The notes below the pieces were generated by a model. It was given only the letters and a program-made list of their open reading frames with translations, did not search any database and was not told where the DNA came from. From Treponema socranskii subsp. paredis ATCC 35535 (GTDB lineage Bacteria; Spirochaetota; Spirochaetia; Treponematales; Treponemataceae), in NCBI GenBank assembly GCA_000413015.1, contig KE332515.1:1553940-1617939 (forward strand): a stretch of DNA of 64,000 nucleotides. Direction: 5' to 3'. Below, piece by piece: positions 23,917 to 32,733 of the stretch (position 1 is its first letter; each line of letters begins with the position of its first letter). The position numbers were made by a program, and so were the translations under genes.

Positions 23917-26900
23917 CACAGCAGCGCCCGGATCTTTTTTTGCAGATCGATAATCTTTGAAGAGTTTTTATTCGACGATTTTTGCAAGAGCTCTTCGACG
24001 AGCGCATTTGCGGTAACGATGTTATTGCTCTGCAAAGCGGCAACCGCTTTTTGATACTTCGCTTCGTCTTCGGACGACAACACGATAAGCGTCTTGCCTC
24101 CGATCGCAATCTGTATGCGGTCTTTTAAAAGGAGTGCCGCATTGTTGTTCGGATCGAGAGAAATCGCTTCATTGATAAGAGAGAGAGCCGCACGCAATTT
24201 CACTTCGTCGCGTCCTGCGCTGTCGGCAACGCGCTGCGCCTGCCCCGTAAGAGACGCCGCACGAGCAATCGCCTTGCGGTCTTGCGGACGGCGGCGGATC
24301 CCCAAATCGATTTCCGTTTCGTAGATGAGAGAGGCAAGTCCCGGATACGACGGATTGATTTCATACAAGTCGAGCAAATCCGTATAAGCCGACCGGCGTT
24401 TGTCGGGCGCTTTGTAATTCGCTTTCGCCATTTCGATACGTTCTGCAAACAGAAGTGCGAAACCCGAAGGATCCAGCACTTGCCGGATCCGCAGCGTTAA
24501 AAGACTTGCCGCTCGATTGAGCGGGTAGACAAGCTGGAGCTCCTGAAGTTTTTGCAGCGCTTGAGCAAGCAGCATTCTCCCTTCATCCGTATCGCCTTTT
24601 TTTAATAAATCCTGTCCTTCGTTGAAATACTGCCGAGCAATACTTAAAAGCTGCGACATCTCCGGATAGAGCGGCGCCGACGGAGAAAGAACGCGCCCTG
24701 CCTGAATCGAAAGCGCCGTACCTATTAAAGCAAGCAGCGACGTTATCTCTTCGTCTTCACCTATATTCGTCGTTGCCCACAGCGCTTTTGCCTGCGTTAA
24801 AACGGATTCCGCGGCGATGAAATTTCCGTTGTAATATTCGTTCCGCGCTTTCGTTTTCATGTCGCGTACGCGGCGGACAACGCTTTCATTTTGCCGCATT
24901 TGAATACGTTCGCCCAAAGCCGCAAGGCGCTCATCGGAAAGCTTGCGCAGTTCGGGCGATTCCTGATACGAAAGCGATTCGTTGTATTTCGTACGCGCTT
25001 CCTGAAGCCTTCTGCCGGCTTCACCGAAGTCGTTCGCCGAAAGCGCCTTTCGTGCCTGCTCGTATCTTAAATCGGCTTCGTCTTTTGCACGCCGTGCGGC
25101 ATTGACTTGTTCGGTCGCATAGGTTTTTACGGTTTGAGCTTTCGATGCAAACGAATCGATTTTTGCAATCGCGTCGTAAATCTTCTTCAGCGGCAATGCA
25201 TAGGTATCGGCATATGCCCCCCGTGCCAAAAGCGTCCGCGCCGCAACGAGTACGTCTTTATTCGCCGCAAGCGCATTTTGAAACGCTGTTGCCGCTTCCG
25301 CGGTCTGAAGCGGATAGTGTAATGTCGCGCCGATACCTTCGTCGAAACCTCCATCTTCGAGCGCTTCGATACGGGCAAAATCCGTTGTCCGCGCAGCCTC
25401 ATACGCCGCGCCGCATGCGGCATAGTAGGCGGCGATTTTCTGCCACACTTCAATTTCGGTATTGCGGCGGAAGTCGGCCGCATCGCCGGAGAATTTACGA
25501 TATGCGCCGACGGCGGTATCGAAAGGGATTATTTCATCGTCTTCGTCTTCCGTATGCTGCGCTCCGAGGTATGCACGGGCTTCCGGCGAAAGTTCGAAAT
25601 TATCCCGGGAAATTTTCATCTCTTCGGATTTAATAAATTCGACGGAAGCAAAAAGAGAGTCCGTATACGCTTTTCCGTCCGTTGCCGCGCGGTCGTAATC
25701 GGCCGGCTCCGGAAGCGAAAGCGCTTTATATCTTTCGGCAGTCATCGCTTTACCCGCGTCGAGCAAAACCGAAAAACGGGAAGCGAGAGCTGCCGCATAA
25801 TCGACAGACACGCCGAAATTCGAAAACGGCGATGTTTCCGGCATTCCGTCCGATCCGAGTCTGAGCATATATAAAGCGTGTACCGATTTTCCGAGTTCCG
25901 CAAACGACATAAATGCAGAAAGTTCTTTTTGCTCGGGAAAAGCGATTTCGTCCGTAAACGCGCCGGTGTCCAAGCTATCAACGAAAGAATCGATGTTGTG
26001 TATAAGCATCCATCGGATTTCATCTTCCATACGCTTTGTAAGCGCATCCCATTCGCAATTCATCGCGCCAAAAACACCGGAGTCCGCGATCGTATTGATG
26101 CCGAGAATAAAACGCGAAACGAAAGGCAAAAACGACGCATCGGTTACCGCCCCGTTTTCCGCCTGCATCGCCTGTCCCATATCCCACAGTTCAAAACCGA
26201 GCCGGCAGATGCTGTTCCGCAATTCCGCAAATTCACCGAAAGAATATTGTACGGCGGCAAATAAAGTATGCGCTTTTTCGGCATCGCCCAAATGGACGGC
26301 ATCGGAAAAAGAACGTACCGCGCTCTGCAGATTTTCTTCGATCGCTTTATACGCGGCGATCCGCTCATCGACATAAGACAAAGCGCTCCGTACCGGAATC
26401 GTTACGCGGGCATCGGTATATTCATTAAAAAAATCATCGCGGTACATAAAAAAACCGCTTTCCGCTTTTTCGACGGCATCCGTATAATTGCCGGCGTGTG
26501 CCGAATCCGCACTCGCCTGTAAAATCGAAATCATCTGCCTTCGGTACATCGTAAACTGAGCCGCCGATCGGGCTTCGCGGATAAACGAAAGCTGCTGTTC
26601 CGTCGGATTTTTTTTCAAAGATTCGAGCTTTGCGATGATCGCCAATATTTTTTCCCCGTTTTCGGGTTCGGTTTCCACGGTGTCGAAAAGCTGCGAAGCG
26701 GCTGCGGTATAGAGATCAAGCTTTTTAATAATTTTTCGGATACGCCGCTGCATATCTTCGAAGCGTTCCGGATGCGATACATTGAAATCGTAAAGAGCGG
26801 AAAGCGCCGCATCGTAGTCCGTCTCCCGAATGAGCCGGTCGATTTCGGTAAGGGCGAGGCTGCCGTCTTTCGGTTTTGCAAAAAACGGCGCGGTAATGAA

Positions 26901-26936
26901 AATACAGTATGTTGCGGCTAAAAATATTTTTTTCAT
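23916..26936 (-). CDS. Exported helical/TPR-like protein of unknown function
   Basis: 1006 residues. The start MKKIFLAATYCIFITAPFFA gives a clean signal peptide; a longer in-frame start does not. The mature protein is almost wholly alpha-helical with TPR-like helix pairs, e.g. TDYDAALSALYDFNVSHPER, NFIAAESVLTQAKALW and AISLDPNNNAALLLKDRI, and an Ala/Arg/Glu-rich coiled-coil centre (ARRAKDEADLRYEQARKAL). Its stop overlaps the start of the PP2C sensor gene, so the two are translationally coupled, and it may be the periplasmic partner of that sensor. No enzyme motif was seen. Confidence 0.8.
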   Translation of the reverse strand: MKKIFLAATYCIFITAPFFAKPKDGSLALTEIDRLIRETDYDAALSALYDFNVSHPERFEDMQRRIRKIIKKLDLYTAAASQLFDTVETEPENGEKILAIIAKLESLKKNPTEQQLSFIREARSAAQFTMYRRQMISILQASADSAHAGNYTDAVEKAESGFFMYRDDFFNEYTDARVTIPVRSALSYVDERIAAYKAIEENLQSAVRSFSDAVHLGDAEKAHTLFAAVQYSFGEFAELRNSICRLGFELWDMGQAMQAENGAVTDASFLPFVSRFILGINTIADSGVFGAMNCEWDALTKRMEDEIRWMLIHNIDSFVDSLDTGAFTDEIAFPEQKELSAFMSFAELGKSVHALYMLRLGSDGMPETSPFSNFGVSVDYAAALASRFSVLLDAGKAMTAERYKALSLPEPADYDRAATDGKAYTDSLFASVEFIKSEEMKISRDNFELSPEARAYLGAQHTEDEDDEIIPFDTAVGAYRKFSGDAADFRRNTEIEVWQKIAAYYAACGAAYEAARTTDFARIEALEDGGFDEGIGATLHYPLQTAEAATAFQNALAANKDVLVAARTLLARGAYADTYALPLKKIYDAIAKIDSFASKAQTVKTYATEQVNAARRAKDEADLRYEQARKALSANDFGEAGRRLQEARTKYNESLSYQESPELRKLSDERLAALGERIQMRQNESVVRRVRDMKTKARNEYYNGNFIAAESVLTQAKALWATTNIGEDEEITSLLALIGTALSIQAGRVLSPSAPLYPEMSQLLSIARQYFNEGQDLLKKGDTDEGRMLLAQALQKLQELQLVYPLNRAASLLTLRIRQVLDPSGFALLFAERIEMAKANYKAPDKRRSAYTDLLDLYEINPSYPGLASLIYETEIDLGIRRRPQDRKAIARAASLTGQAQRVADSAGRDEVKLRAALSLINEAISLDPNNNAALLLKDRIQIAIGGKTLIVLSSEDEAKYQKAVAALQSNNIVTANALVEELLQKSSNKNSSKIIDLQKKIRALL

Positions 26937-27090
26937 TATTAACGGATTGCATTCTCCCGTTTTAATATATTTTATCATGTTTTTGCGAAAAAACCTACGC
27001 TACCTGTCTGCATACACCTGCTTATATTTTCGGTATTTCCAATCCCGAAGTCGAGAAAAAATGCCGAAAATATGATATACTGAGACGCCG

Positions 27091-28404
27091 ATGAAGAAAA
27101 CATTTTTCGCCCGTATACCGTTACTGTTCGTTTTTTGTATTTCGATTCGCGCCTTTGCCCTCGATTTTACGGGAGCCGGCTCATTCGCAAAAGCCTTTTC
27201 CGCGTTTTCAAATACGGACGAAAAAAAACTTTCTTTTTATTCGCTCACCGTTCCGTCGGGCGGAAGGGCTGAAGCGCTCGGCGGCGCATATACGGCTCTT
27301 TCCGACGACAGCTTTTGCATTGATTATAATCCCGCGGCAAGCTCGCTGCTCGAACAAAACGAAATCGTATTATTTCACAATATATGGATCGCGGGAGCGG
27401 CGATGGAAACGGCCGCAGCTGCCGCAAGGCACGGCGATTTGGGTTTCGGCGGAGAACTCCGCTTTTTTTACGTCCCCTTTTACGAATACGTCGCTTTCGG
27501 CGAACGAAGTGCGGACAGCCTCTACTCCGAAACGTCGGCAACCTTCAACATATCATACAATATTCTCGCCGGTTATTATTTTAAAGGTATCGCGATCGGT
27601 GCCAATGCAAAAGCTCTGTGGCGCAGTATGCCCGACGCATCGGGATCGGTCGTAAGTCCCGCAAGCCTTTCGCGTTCCGCCCTCGCACTTGCATCGGATG
27701 CGGGCGTCATGCTGCGCTTCAACGCAGGCAAATTTTTCGCTTCACGAGAGCCGAACCTGCGTTTGGCTTTATGTGTCCGCAATGCCGGGGCGGCGATAAC
27801 CGGCTTCGGAGAAAAGATTATAACGGACGACCCGCTTCCGACAAGCGTTTCGCTCGGACTGTCTTACCGGCCCCTCAAACGGCTGCTTACCGCTGTGGAA
27901 TTCAAACAACCCGTAAATCTTTCGAACATCGGAAACTATATGCCCGGAACTGCCGGCTGCGCCGTCGAATTGACCGTTACCGATTTTTTCGCGATTTTCG
28001 CAGGCTGCACTTTTTCCGCCGACGAAAACGCCCCTTATATACGTTTTCAAAGCGCCGGAGGCGGCATAAGCGTTACGCTTTTTAAGCGCGTGCGTTTCGA
28101 AGCGGCCTATACTTTCGACCGATTTTCGTCGTTCAATCCTTTTCCGTCAAATCACATAAGCGCAGGTGCAAAAATACTGCTCGGAGACGGCGGAAGGGCA
28201 AAGCGGCAAAACGAAGCGGAACGATTGTACGGCGAAGGACTCGCACTCTTCGCCAAGTGCGATTACCGGGGAGCCGTCGAAGTATGGAAGAAAGCACTCG
28301 CGCTCGATCCTCGCTTTACCCCCGCGGCAGAGGGAATCGAAAGCGCACAAAATCAAATCGCTTTGCAGCAGCGCATCCGCGACGCACAATCTCTGCAAAA
28401 TTAA
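27091..28404 (+). CDS. UPF0164 / FadL-PorV-like outer-membrane protein
   Basis: 437 residues. Signal peptide (1-23), then the N-terminal hallmark of the PorV/UPF0164 group: VPSGGRAEALGGAYTALSDD followed by YNPAASS (about 54-82). Alternating beta strands follow to about residue 370, and a single TPR-like helical tail (AERLYGEGLALFAKCDYRG...) ends the protein. In T. pallidum the UPF0164 proteins are modelled as FadL-like outer-membrane barrels for hydrophobic nutrients. Divergent from the TPR/PP2C operon. TATACT lies nine bases before the ATG and no good SD is present. Confidence 0.85.
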   Translation: MKKTFFARIPLLFVFCISIRAFALDFTGAGSFAKAFSAFSNTDEKKLSFYSLTVPSGGRAEALGGAYTALSDDSFCIDYNPAASSLLEQNEIVLFHNIWIAGAAMETAAAAARHGDLGFGGELRFFYVPFYEYVAFGERSADSLYSETSATFNISYNILAGYYFKGIAIGANAKALWRSMPDASGSVVSPASLSRSALALASDAGVMLRFNAGKFFASREPNLRLALCVRNAGAAITGFGEKIITDDPLPTSVSLGLSYRPLKRLLTAVEFKQPVNLSNIGNYMPGTAGCAVELTVTDFFAIFAGCTFSADENAPYIRFQSAGGGISVTLFKRVRFEAAYTFDRFSSFNPFPSNHISAGAKILLGDGGRAKRQNEAERLYGEGLALFAKCDYRGAVEVWKKALALDPRFTPAAEGIESAQNQIALQQRIRDAQSLQN

Positions 28405-28416
28405 CAAAACGGAAAA

Positions 28417-28447
28417 CTGCCGAAAAAGCAGGCGGCTTTTGAGGCAG
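28417..28447. terminator. Hairpin between convergent UPF0164 and GH57 genes
   Basis: CTGCC (28417-28421) / GGCAG (28443-28447) with inner AAAAGC/GCTTTT pairing. A small, AT/GC mixed stem in the 53-bp convergent gap, related to the GCTGTC hairpin family. Confidence 0.5.
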
Positions 28448-28457
28448 CCCCATTGCA

Positions 28458-30056
28458 TCATCGTTTTTTACTGAAAATCCGATAATTTATCCACGGAAAC
28501 ACGGGATGCTTCGCTTCGTACGACGTAAGCCATTCGGTACTCACCGTATTTGCGCCGAGCGATTCGAAAACCTTTATAAACGCGCCGATGCTTTCCGTAA
28601 AACGAGCTTCGGCATATTCGGGGAAAGTGTCTTCCCATATCATATTCGCCCACGTACACGACTGCGCAAGCAAAAGTTCTCTTGCGCTCAAATTCAAAAG
28701 CCGCGCTTTAAGTCCCGTATCGTCGGGAAAACGTTCGGCCAAATCGACCATCCGCTCGCTTGCTTTGCGCGCATGACGCAGCATCCAGCTGTTTTTATTT
28801 GCGATGAGCGTTTCTCCGTACCCCGAACCGATCGACGCGCTGCAGTAGGGCTGCAGGTTTTGCAAAGGTCCCTGTGCAGCGATGATATCTTCAAAAGTCG
28901 AAAACGAAGCGGGTTTGTCTTTCGCGTAGCGGTATATGTTTTCGAGCCATGAGACGCCTTCATGCCACTGCTGCAAAAACTGTTCGACTGAAAATGTACA
29001 AACGAGTGAAAGCTGAGACACGGACGGCAAAAGAGCTTCCGCCTGTACGAGTACATCGAGCTTTTTGTCGAAAAAAGCCGCCGCATCGGTTTCGCTTTGT
29101 TCGGAAGCGCGCACCGGATCGTAGAGGCGGTCGGAACCTTTTTTTTCGGCGCCTTTATTGTAATATTGATAGCCCGACGCATAACGCGATGAAGCACCGC
29201 GGAAATACGGCGCGAGCCGTTCTGATGAAAGTTCAAACGCAATGTCCTGATTGACGTCGCAATAGACGGAAGAAGACGCATAACCTCTTTCTCCGAAAAC
29301 TTCTTCATCGGTACGGTTATCGCGTGCAAAGGCGACCGTCTCTCCGCCGCAGACGACCGGTGCAAATATGCCCTTTTCAACGATATCGTCGGAAAAAAGA
29401 AATGAGCGCGCATCGAGTACCGTATAATCCACGCCGTATGTGCGCATCACCCGCTCGAGCCCCGGAACATAACCCGCTTCCGGAAGCCAAAATCCCTTCG
29501 CGCGTTCGCCGAAAAAAGAGCGGTGCGCATACAAACCCGTTTCTATCTGCGCATTGAGCACTTCGCCCATATCCGCATAGTGCGGCAGGAAAATATTCGT
29601 GCCGCAAGTTGCAAGCAGTTCGACACAACCTTTTTTTTGGTATTCGGCAATCTTTTTCAATAAATCCTGTCCGTACACCGCCGTAAAGCAAAAGCGGTCT
29701 TCCTGCGCTTTTTCAAGATGAAATTTAATGACATCGCACATCGCCGCATCGTCTTCACAGCGTTTAAGCTCGCTTTTACCCAATTCGATTTTCGCATCGA
29801 GCCATGCGATGTACTGCCGCTGCACGACGGGGTCTTTCAAAAGCGTACACAGCACAGGCGAAAGCACGAGCGCAATTTTAAACGGAACGCCGTCTTTTTC
29901 AAGCGATGCGAACATATTGAGCAGCGGTATATAAACGTATGAAATCGATTCATACAGGCGATTCATCTCGGCTGCAAATTTTTTTTCTTCGGTGCCCGTG
30001 TGATAGATGAATTCCTGAAGATTTGAAATTAATAAAACAATTTTTTTATTTGCCAT
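28458..30056 (-). CDS. GH57-like glycoside hydrolase/branching-enzyme family protein, degenerate catalytic motifs
   Basis: 532 residues resembling GH57 enzymes (alpha-amylase/glycogen-branching type). GFWLPEAGY (188-196) keeps the motif with the nucleophile Glu (E193). Other motifs are altered: the N-terminal HQP motif is absent (LLISNLQEFIYH), the second motif reads ATCGTNIFLPHY, and the acid/base motif, normally FDxELFGHWW.EG, reads FSVEQFLQQWHEG (355-367) with Ser356 where the catalytic Asp should be. It is therefore probably inactive or altered. It is followed downstream by the UPF0164 hairpin and preceded by a DUF4912 gene in the same direction, a pairing also expected in other treponemes. 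Confidence 0.7.
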   Translation of the reverse strand: MANKKIVLLISNLQEFIYHTGTEEKKFAAEMNRLYESISYVYIPLLNMFASLEKDGVPFKIALVLSPVLCTLLKDPVVQRQYIAWLDAKIELGKSELKRCEDDAAMCDVIKFHLEKAQEDRFCFTAVYGQDLLKKIAEYQKKGCVELLATCGTNIFLPHYADMGEVLNAQIETGLYAHRSFFGERAKGFWLPEAGYVPGLERVMRTYGVDYTVLDARSFLFSDDIVEKGIFAPVVCGGETVAFARDNRTDEEVFGERGYASSSVYCDVNQDIAFELSSERLAPYFRGASSRYASGYQYYNKGAEKKGSDRLYDPVRASEQSETDAAAFFDKKLDVLVQAEALLPSVSQLSLVCTFSVEQFLQQWHEGVSWLENIYRYAKDKPASFSTFEDIIAAQGPLQNLQPYCSASIGSGYGETLIANKNSWMLRHARKASERMVDLAERFPDDTGLKARLLNLSARELLLAQSCTWANMIWEDTFPEYAEARFTESIGAFIKVFESLGANTVSTEWLTSYEAKHPVFPWINYRIFSKKR

Positions 30057-30130
30057 CGCAGTCTCCGGTTTTGAAAATTAAAAACTCGGCGGCACCTTTA
30101 AAAATCCGACCGAATTTTCAGAGGTGCCTT

Positions 30131-30796
30131 TTAAAAAAACGATTCACGATGATGTACATAATGATCGAGTAAAAGTTCTTTTATACCCGACAGGACGGAA
30201 ATCGGTCTTATATCGCCGTCTTTGCCCGGACGGATATGAGTAAGCAGTTTTGAAGAGCGCGGAATTTCAACCGGACAGGAAGAAGCGAGCACGGTCGTTC
30301 CCGTCGCACTCGAAGCGGTAAGTTCCACACGGATGATTTTTTTGCCTGCGGGACACAAAAGGTATTCCGACGTATCGCCTTGGCCGATCTGCACATCATA
30401 CGCATCTTCGCTCTTTAAAGCCGCACGGTCGGAAAAAGAGCGGACGCGGAGAAAAACGGTATAGTCTCCGTGTTTTTTCAAACTGCGGACATCGCGTTCG
30501 CCTATGTCCCAATAGACGTAAATCCATGCCGGATTTCTGAGTACCGCTCCTATTTCCGTAACATTGTAGGATTCGGGAAGCCGCTCGGATAAAGACTGTT
30601 CTTCATCTTTTTCCTGAGTGACGATCATATCGGACGAATCGCTCCCGCTTTCCTCTGCAACATCAATGAGTTCGCCGATAAGAAATCGTCTGTTCAAATT
30701 ATCGGGCACGTCTATGCCGTATGTGTCGGCGAGAGCAAGCAAATCGGAAAAAGACAACGATTCAAGATATGTGCGGGTTATCGTGTTTTTTTTCAT
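30131..30796 (-). CDS. DUF4912 domain protein
   Basis: 221 residues. The N-terminal third has an SAP-like helical segment (YLESLSFSDLLALADTYGID). The C-terminal part has the DUF4912 signature, including AWIYVYWDIGERDV and a beta-rich body ending IKELLLDHYVHHRESFF. SD AAGGA precedes the ATG. Upstream of and co-directional with the GH57-like gene, separated by 74 bp containing a GGCACCT/AGGTGCC hairpin. Function unknown; linkage with a GH57 family gene suggests a glycan-related role, as an inference only. Confidence 0.75.
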   Translation of the reverse strand: MKKNTITRTYLESLSFSDLLALADTYGIDVPDNLNRRFLIGELIDVAEESGSDSSDMIVTQEKDEEQSLSERLPESYNVTEIGAVLRNPAWIYVYWDIGERDVRSLKKHGDYTVFLRVRSFSDRAALKSEDAYDVQIGQGDTSEYLLCPAGKKIIRVELTASSATGTTVLASSCPVEIPRSSKLLTHIRPGKDGDIRPISVLSGIKELLLDHYVHHRESFF

Positions 30797-30973
30797 AACA
30801 TCCTTAAAATGCGTCTCGCCGTTTAAGCGCCGCTTTTTAATCCGTAGTTTTTTATAATGCTCTTAATAATCCTAGAAAAAGAAATATTAGTCAAGGCGGA
30901 TTTTTCATGCTACAATATGATCGATATATTTTCCGTAAACGGAAGTACGAAGGTTTGAGGAGAGAAAGCGGCG

Positions 30974-31714
30974 ATGACATTTTACTTTTACACGAAGCAT
31001 CGAAAGGCATGTAAAAAGATTACAAAAGCGTTGGAAGAAAGCGGTCATACGTGCAATACTTACACAAACTTGGACGAATTTTACAAATCGATTTTGAAGA
31101 TAAAAACCTGCCCCGATTTGCTCCTTATCGATTATCTCACTTACGATCACAGCATTTTCAATATCTACCGATACATGCATGAAATAGGATGTTCCATCCC
31201 GCTGCTGTTTTATAACAGTCCGTTCCCCAAAGATGCAGATTCTCGGCTCAAACACTGGATTATGGCGCTCAATCTGTACTACGGACACATCGGTTCCCTC
31301 GATATCGATTCCCTGATCCCTCCGCTGAAAACGATTGCCGAAACGGTCGAAACTCACGGTGCAAAACCGCACATACCGCTCGCACGCATATCGAAAGCAT
31401 CCGGCCTTTCGAAAGACGGAAAAGATACGGCGCGGCATGAAACGCTTCTTGCCGTATACAGAAAAAAACTCCCCGCTTCGATCTTTTCCGTGTTTGAAAT
31501 ACTGTTTACAAATGAAACGCGGGCAGTAAGCATTCCCGAACTGCAGCTGCTGCTTCGAAAACGGGGTATATATGCAAAAGAAGGTACGATCTATTCGGCT
31601 ATATCGCGATTACGGACATACCTGGACGAAGAAAATTCGGAAATTCATATTTTAAAAGTGAAAAACGGATACAGACTTTTTACAAATGCGGAAACGACAT
31701 GTACGATCGTTTGA
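30974..31714 (+). CDS. Atypical response regulator: pseudo-receiver plus winged-helix domain
   Basis: 246 residues. Residues 1-115 follow the receiver fold (strand FYFYTK, CPDLLLIDYLTY with Asp53 at the phosphoacceptor position) but lack the acidic pair after strand 1 and the usual C-terminal Lys. Residues about 165-240 look like an OmpR-type winged helix: SIPELQLLLRKRGIYAKEGT and ISRLRTYLDEENSEIHILKV followed by NGYRLF. Probably a transcription regulator controlled without classical phosphorylation. SD GAGGAG is present. Convergent with cheY of the chemotaxis operon. Confidence 0.75.
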   Translation: MTFYFYTKHRKACKKITKALEESGHTCNTYTNLDEFYKSILKIKTCPDLLLIDYLTYDHSIFNIYRYMHEIGCSIPLLFYNSPFPKDADSRLKHWIMALNLYYGHIGSLDIDSLIPPLKTIAETVETHGAKPHIPLARISKASGLSKDGKDTARHETLLAVYRKKLPASIFSVFEILFTNETRAVSIPELQLLLRKRGIYAKEGTIYSAISRLRTYLDEENSEIHILKVKNGYRLFTNAETTCTIV

Positions 31715-31732
31715 AAAAATACAAGAAACGGA

Positions 31733-31766
31733 GCTGTCTCAAAAGTTTTTTTTCTTTTTCGACAGC
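31733..31766. terminator. GCTGTC hairpin between convergent genes
   Basis: GCTGTCTCAAAAG (31733-31745) pairs imperfectly with CTTTTTCGACAGC (31754-31766) around a T-rich loop. Located between the receiver-like gene and the end of the chemotaxis operon; reads as a bidirectional terminator and belongs to the same family as the hairpins at 9.5-9.66 kb. Confidence 0.6.
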
Positions 31767-31783
31767 CCTCATTCCATATCGTT

Positions 31784-32218
31784 TTATTTCATGCTTGAAG
31801 AGATGCGCTCCAAAACCTTTTTGCGGTCGAGCGGCTTGATGATATAATTTTTTGCGCCGAGCAGCAAAGATTTTTTTACCAATTCTTCTTTGCCGAGTGC
31901 GCTGACCATAACGACGCGCGCATTTTTGTCGAACGTCATAATCTGTTCGAGCGCGGTGATACCGTCCATGCGCGGCATAGTGATATCCATCGTTACGAGA
32001 TCGACATTCGGGCAAAGTTCTTTGTATTTGTCCACACCTTCTTTACCGTCGGCAGCCGTCGCGATAATCTCGTAACCTTCGCTTGAGAGAATCTGACCGA
32101 GCTGCTTTGCAACGAACATTGAATCATCTACAACCAATACGCGGATCTTCGATCCGTCGGCTTTCAGTCCTTCCTGCGGACGATCGTTAATTGTCGGAAA
32201 ATCCTGTTTTGTCTTCAT
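31784..32218 (-). CDS. cheY: Chemotaxis response regulator CheY
   Basis: 144 residues. The receiver domain has VLVVDDSMFVAKQL (Asp31-Asp32), phosphoacceptor Asp78 in LVTMDITMPRMDG, VMVSALG, and Lys in YIIKPLDR. A 24-residue N-terminal extension precedes the domain, longer than enteric CheY. CheY-P binds the flagellar switch to change periplasmic-flagella rotation. Last gene of the cheA-cheW/R-cheX-cheY operon, the order known from T. pallidum and T. denticola. Confidence 0.95.
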   Translation of the reverse strand: MKTKQDFPTINDRPQEGLKADGSKIRVLVVDDSMFVAKQLGQILSSEGYEIIATAADGKEGVDKYKELCPNVDLVTMDITMPRMDGITALEQIMTFDKNARVVMVSALGKEELVKKSLLLGAKNYIIKPLDRKKVLERISSSMK

Positions 32219-32236
32219 ATTCTACACTCCTGCCGT

Positions 32237-32722
32237 TTATGTACGTTCACGTATTGCTACATTGACTTCGATTTTGCCGCATTCGGAAATAAGCGGGACG
32301 ATGAGCGCTTCGACGTTTTCCGTGTGAGCACTGCTGAGAGCCGCGATTTCCATCTTTTGACCGACAAAAAGCGCCGGAGGCGTCAAATCGAATTTAAATC
32401 CGAGTTCCTGCAGTTTGGTAACCGCCTGCGCCGTAATCAAATTCGCAAGTTCGCTGATCGTCGCTTTTGCCAGATCGTCGAATTCGGGAAGCGTTTCACC
32501 GTTCATTTTCGAAGCGATGCCCAGTGCCGTTTCGATTGTCATATCGTACAGGACACGTCCTTCAACATCGCCTGCAAGACCTACCAGTGCGGCAACTCCC
32601 ATCATCGGCATAGCCGTCGATTTGAGATACAAATCGCCGCGCTTTACGTCAGCACCCCCGAGAACTTCTTTTAAAACACTGTAAGAAGTTTCAACAAACG
32701 GGTTAATATACTCTACTCTCAT
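32237..32722 (-). CDS. cheX: CheY-P phosphatase CheX
   Basis: 161 residues of the CheC/CheX family. The catalytic helix SELANLITAQAVTKLQELGF contains the conserved E-x-x-N dyad, and the domain ends in the beta sheet VGQKMEIAALSSAH. In spirochetes CheX is the CheY-P phosphatase and works as a dimer. Eleven bases downstream of the CheR-like gene and followed by cheY. Confidence 0.93.
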   Translation of the reverse strand: MRVEYINPFVETSYSVLKEVLGGADVKRGDLYLKSTAMPMMGVAALVGLAGDVEGRVLYDMTIETALGIASKMNGETLPEFDDLAKATISELANLITAQAVTKLQELGFKFDLTPPALFVGQKMEIAALSSAHTENVEALIVPLISECGKIEVNVAIRERT

Positions 32723-32733
32723 TCAAGTCCCCT

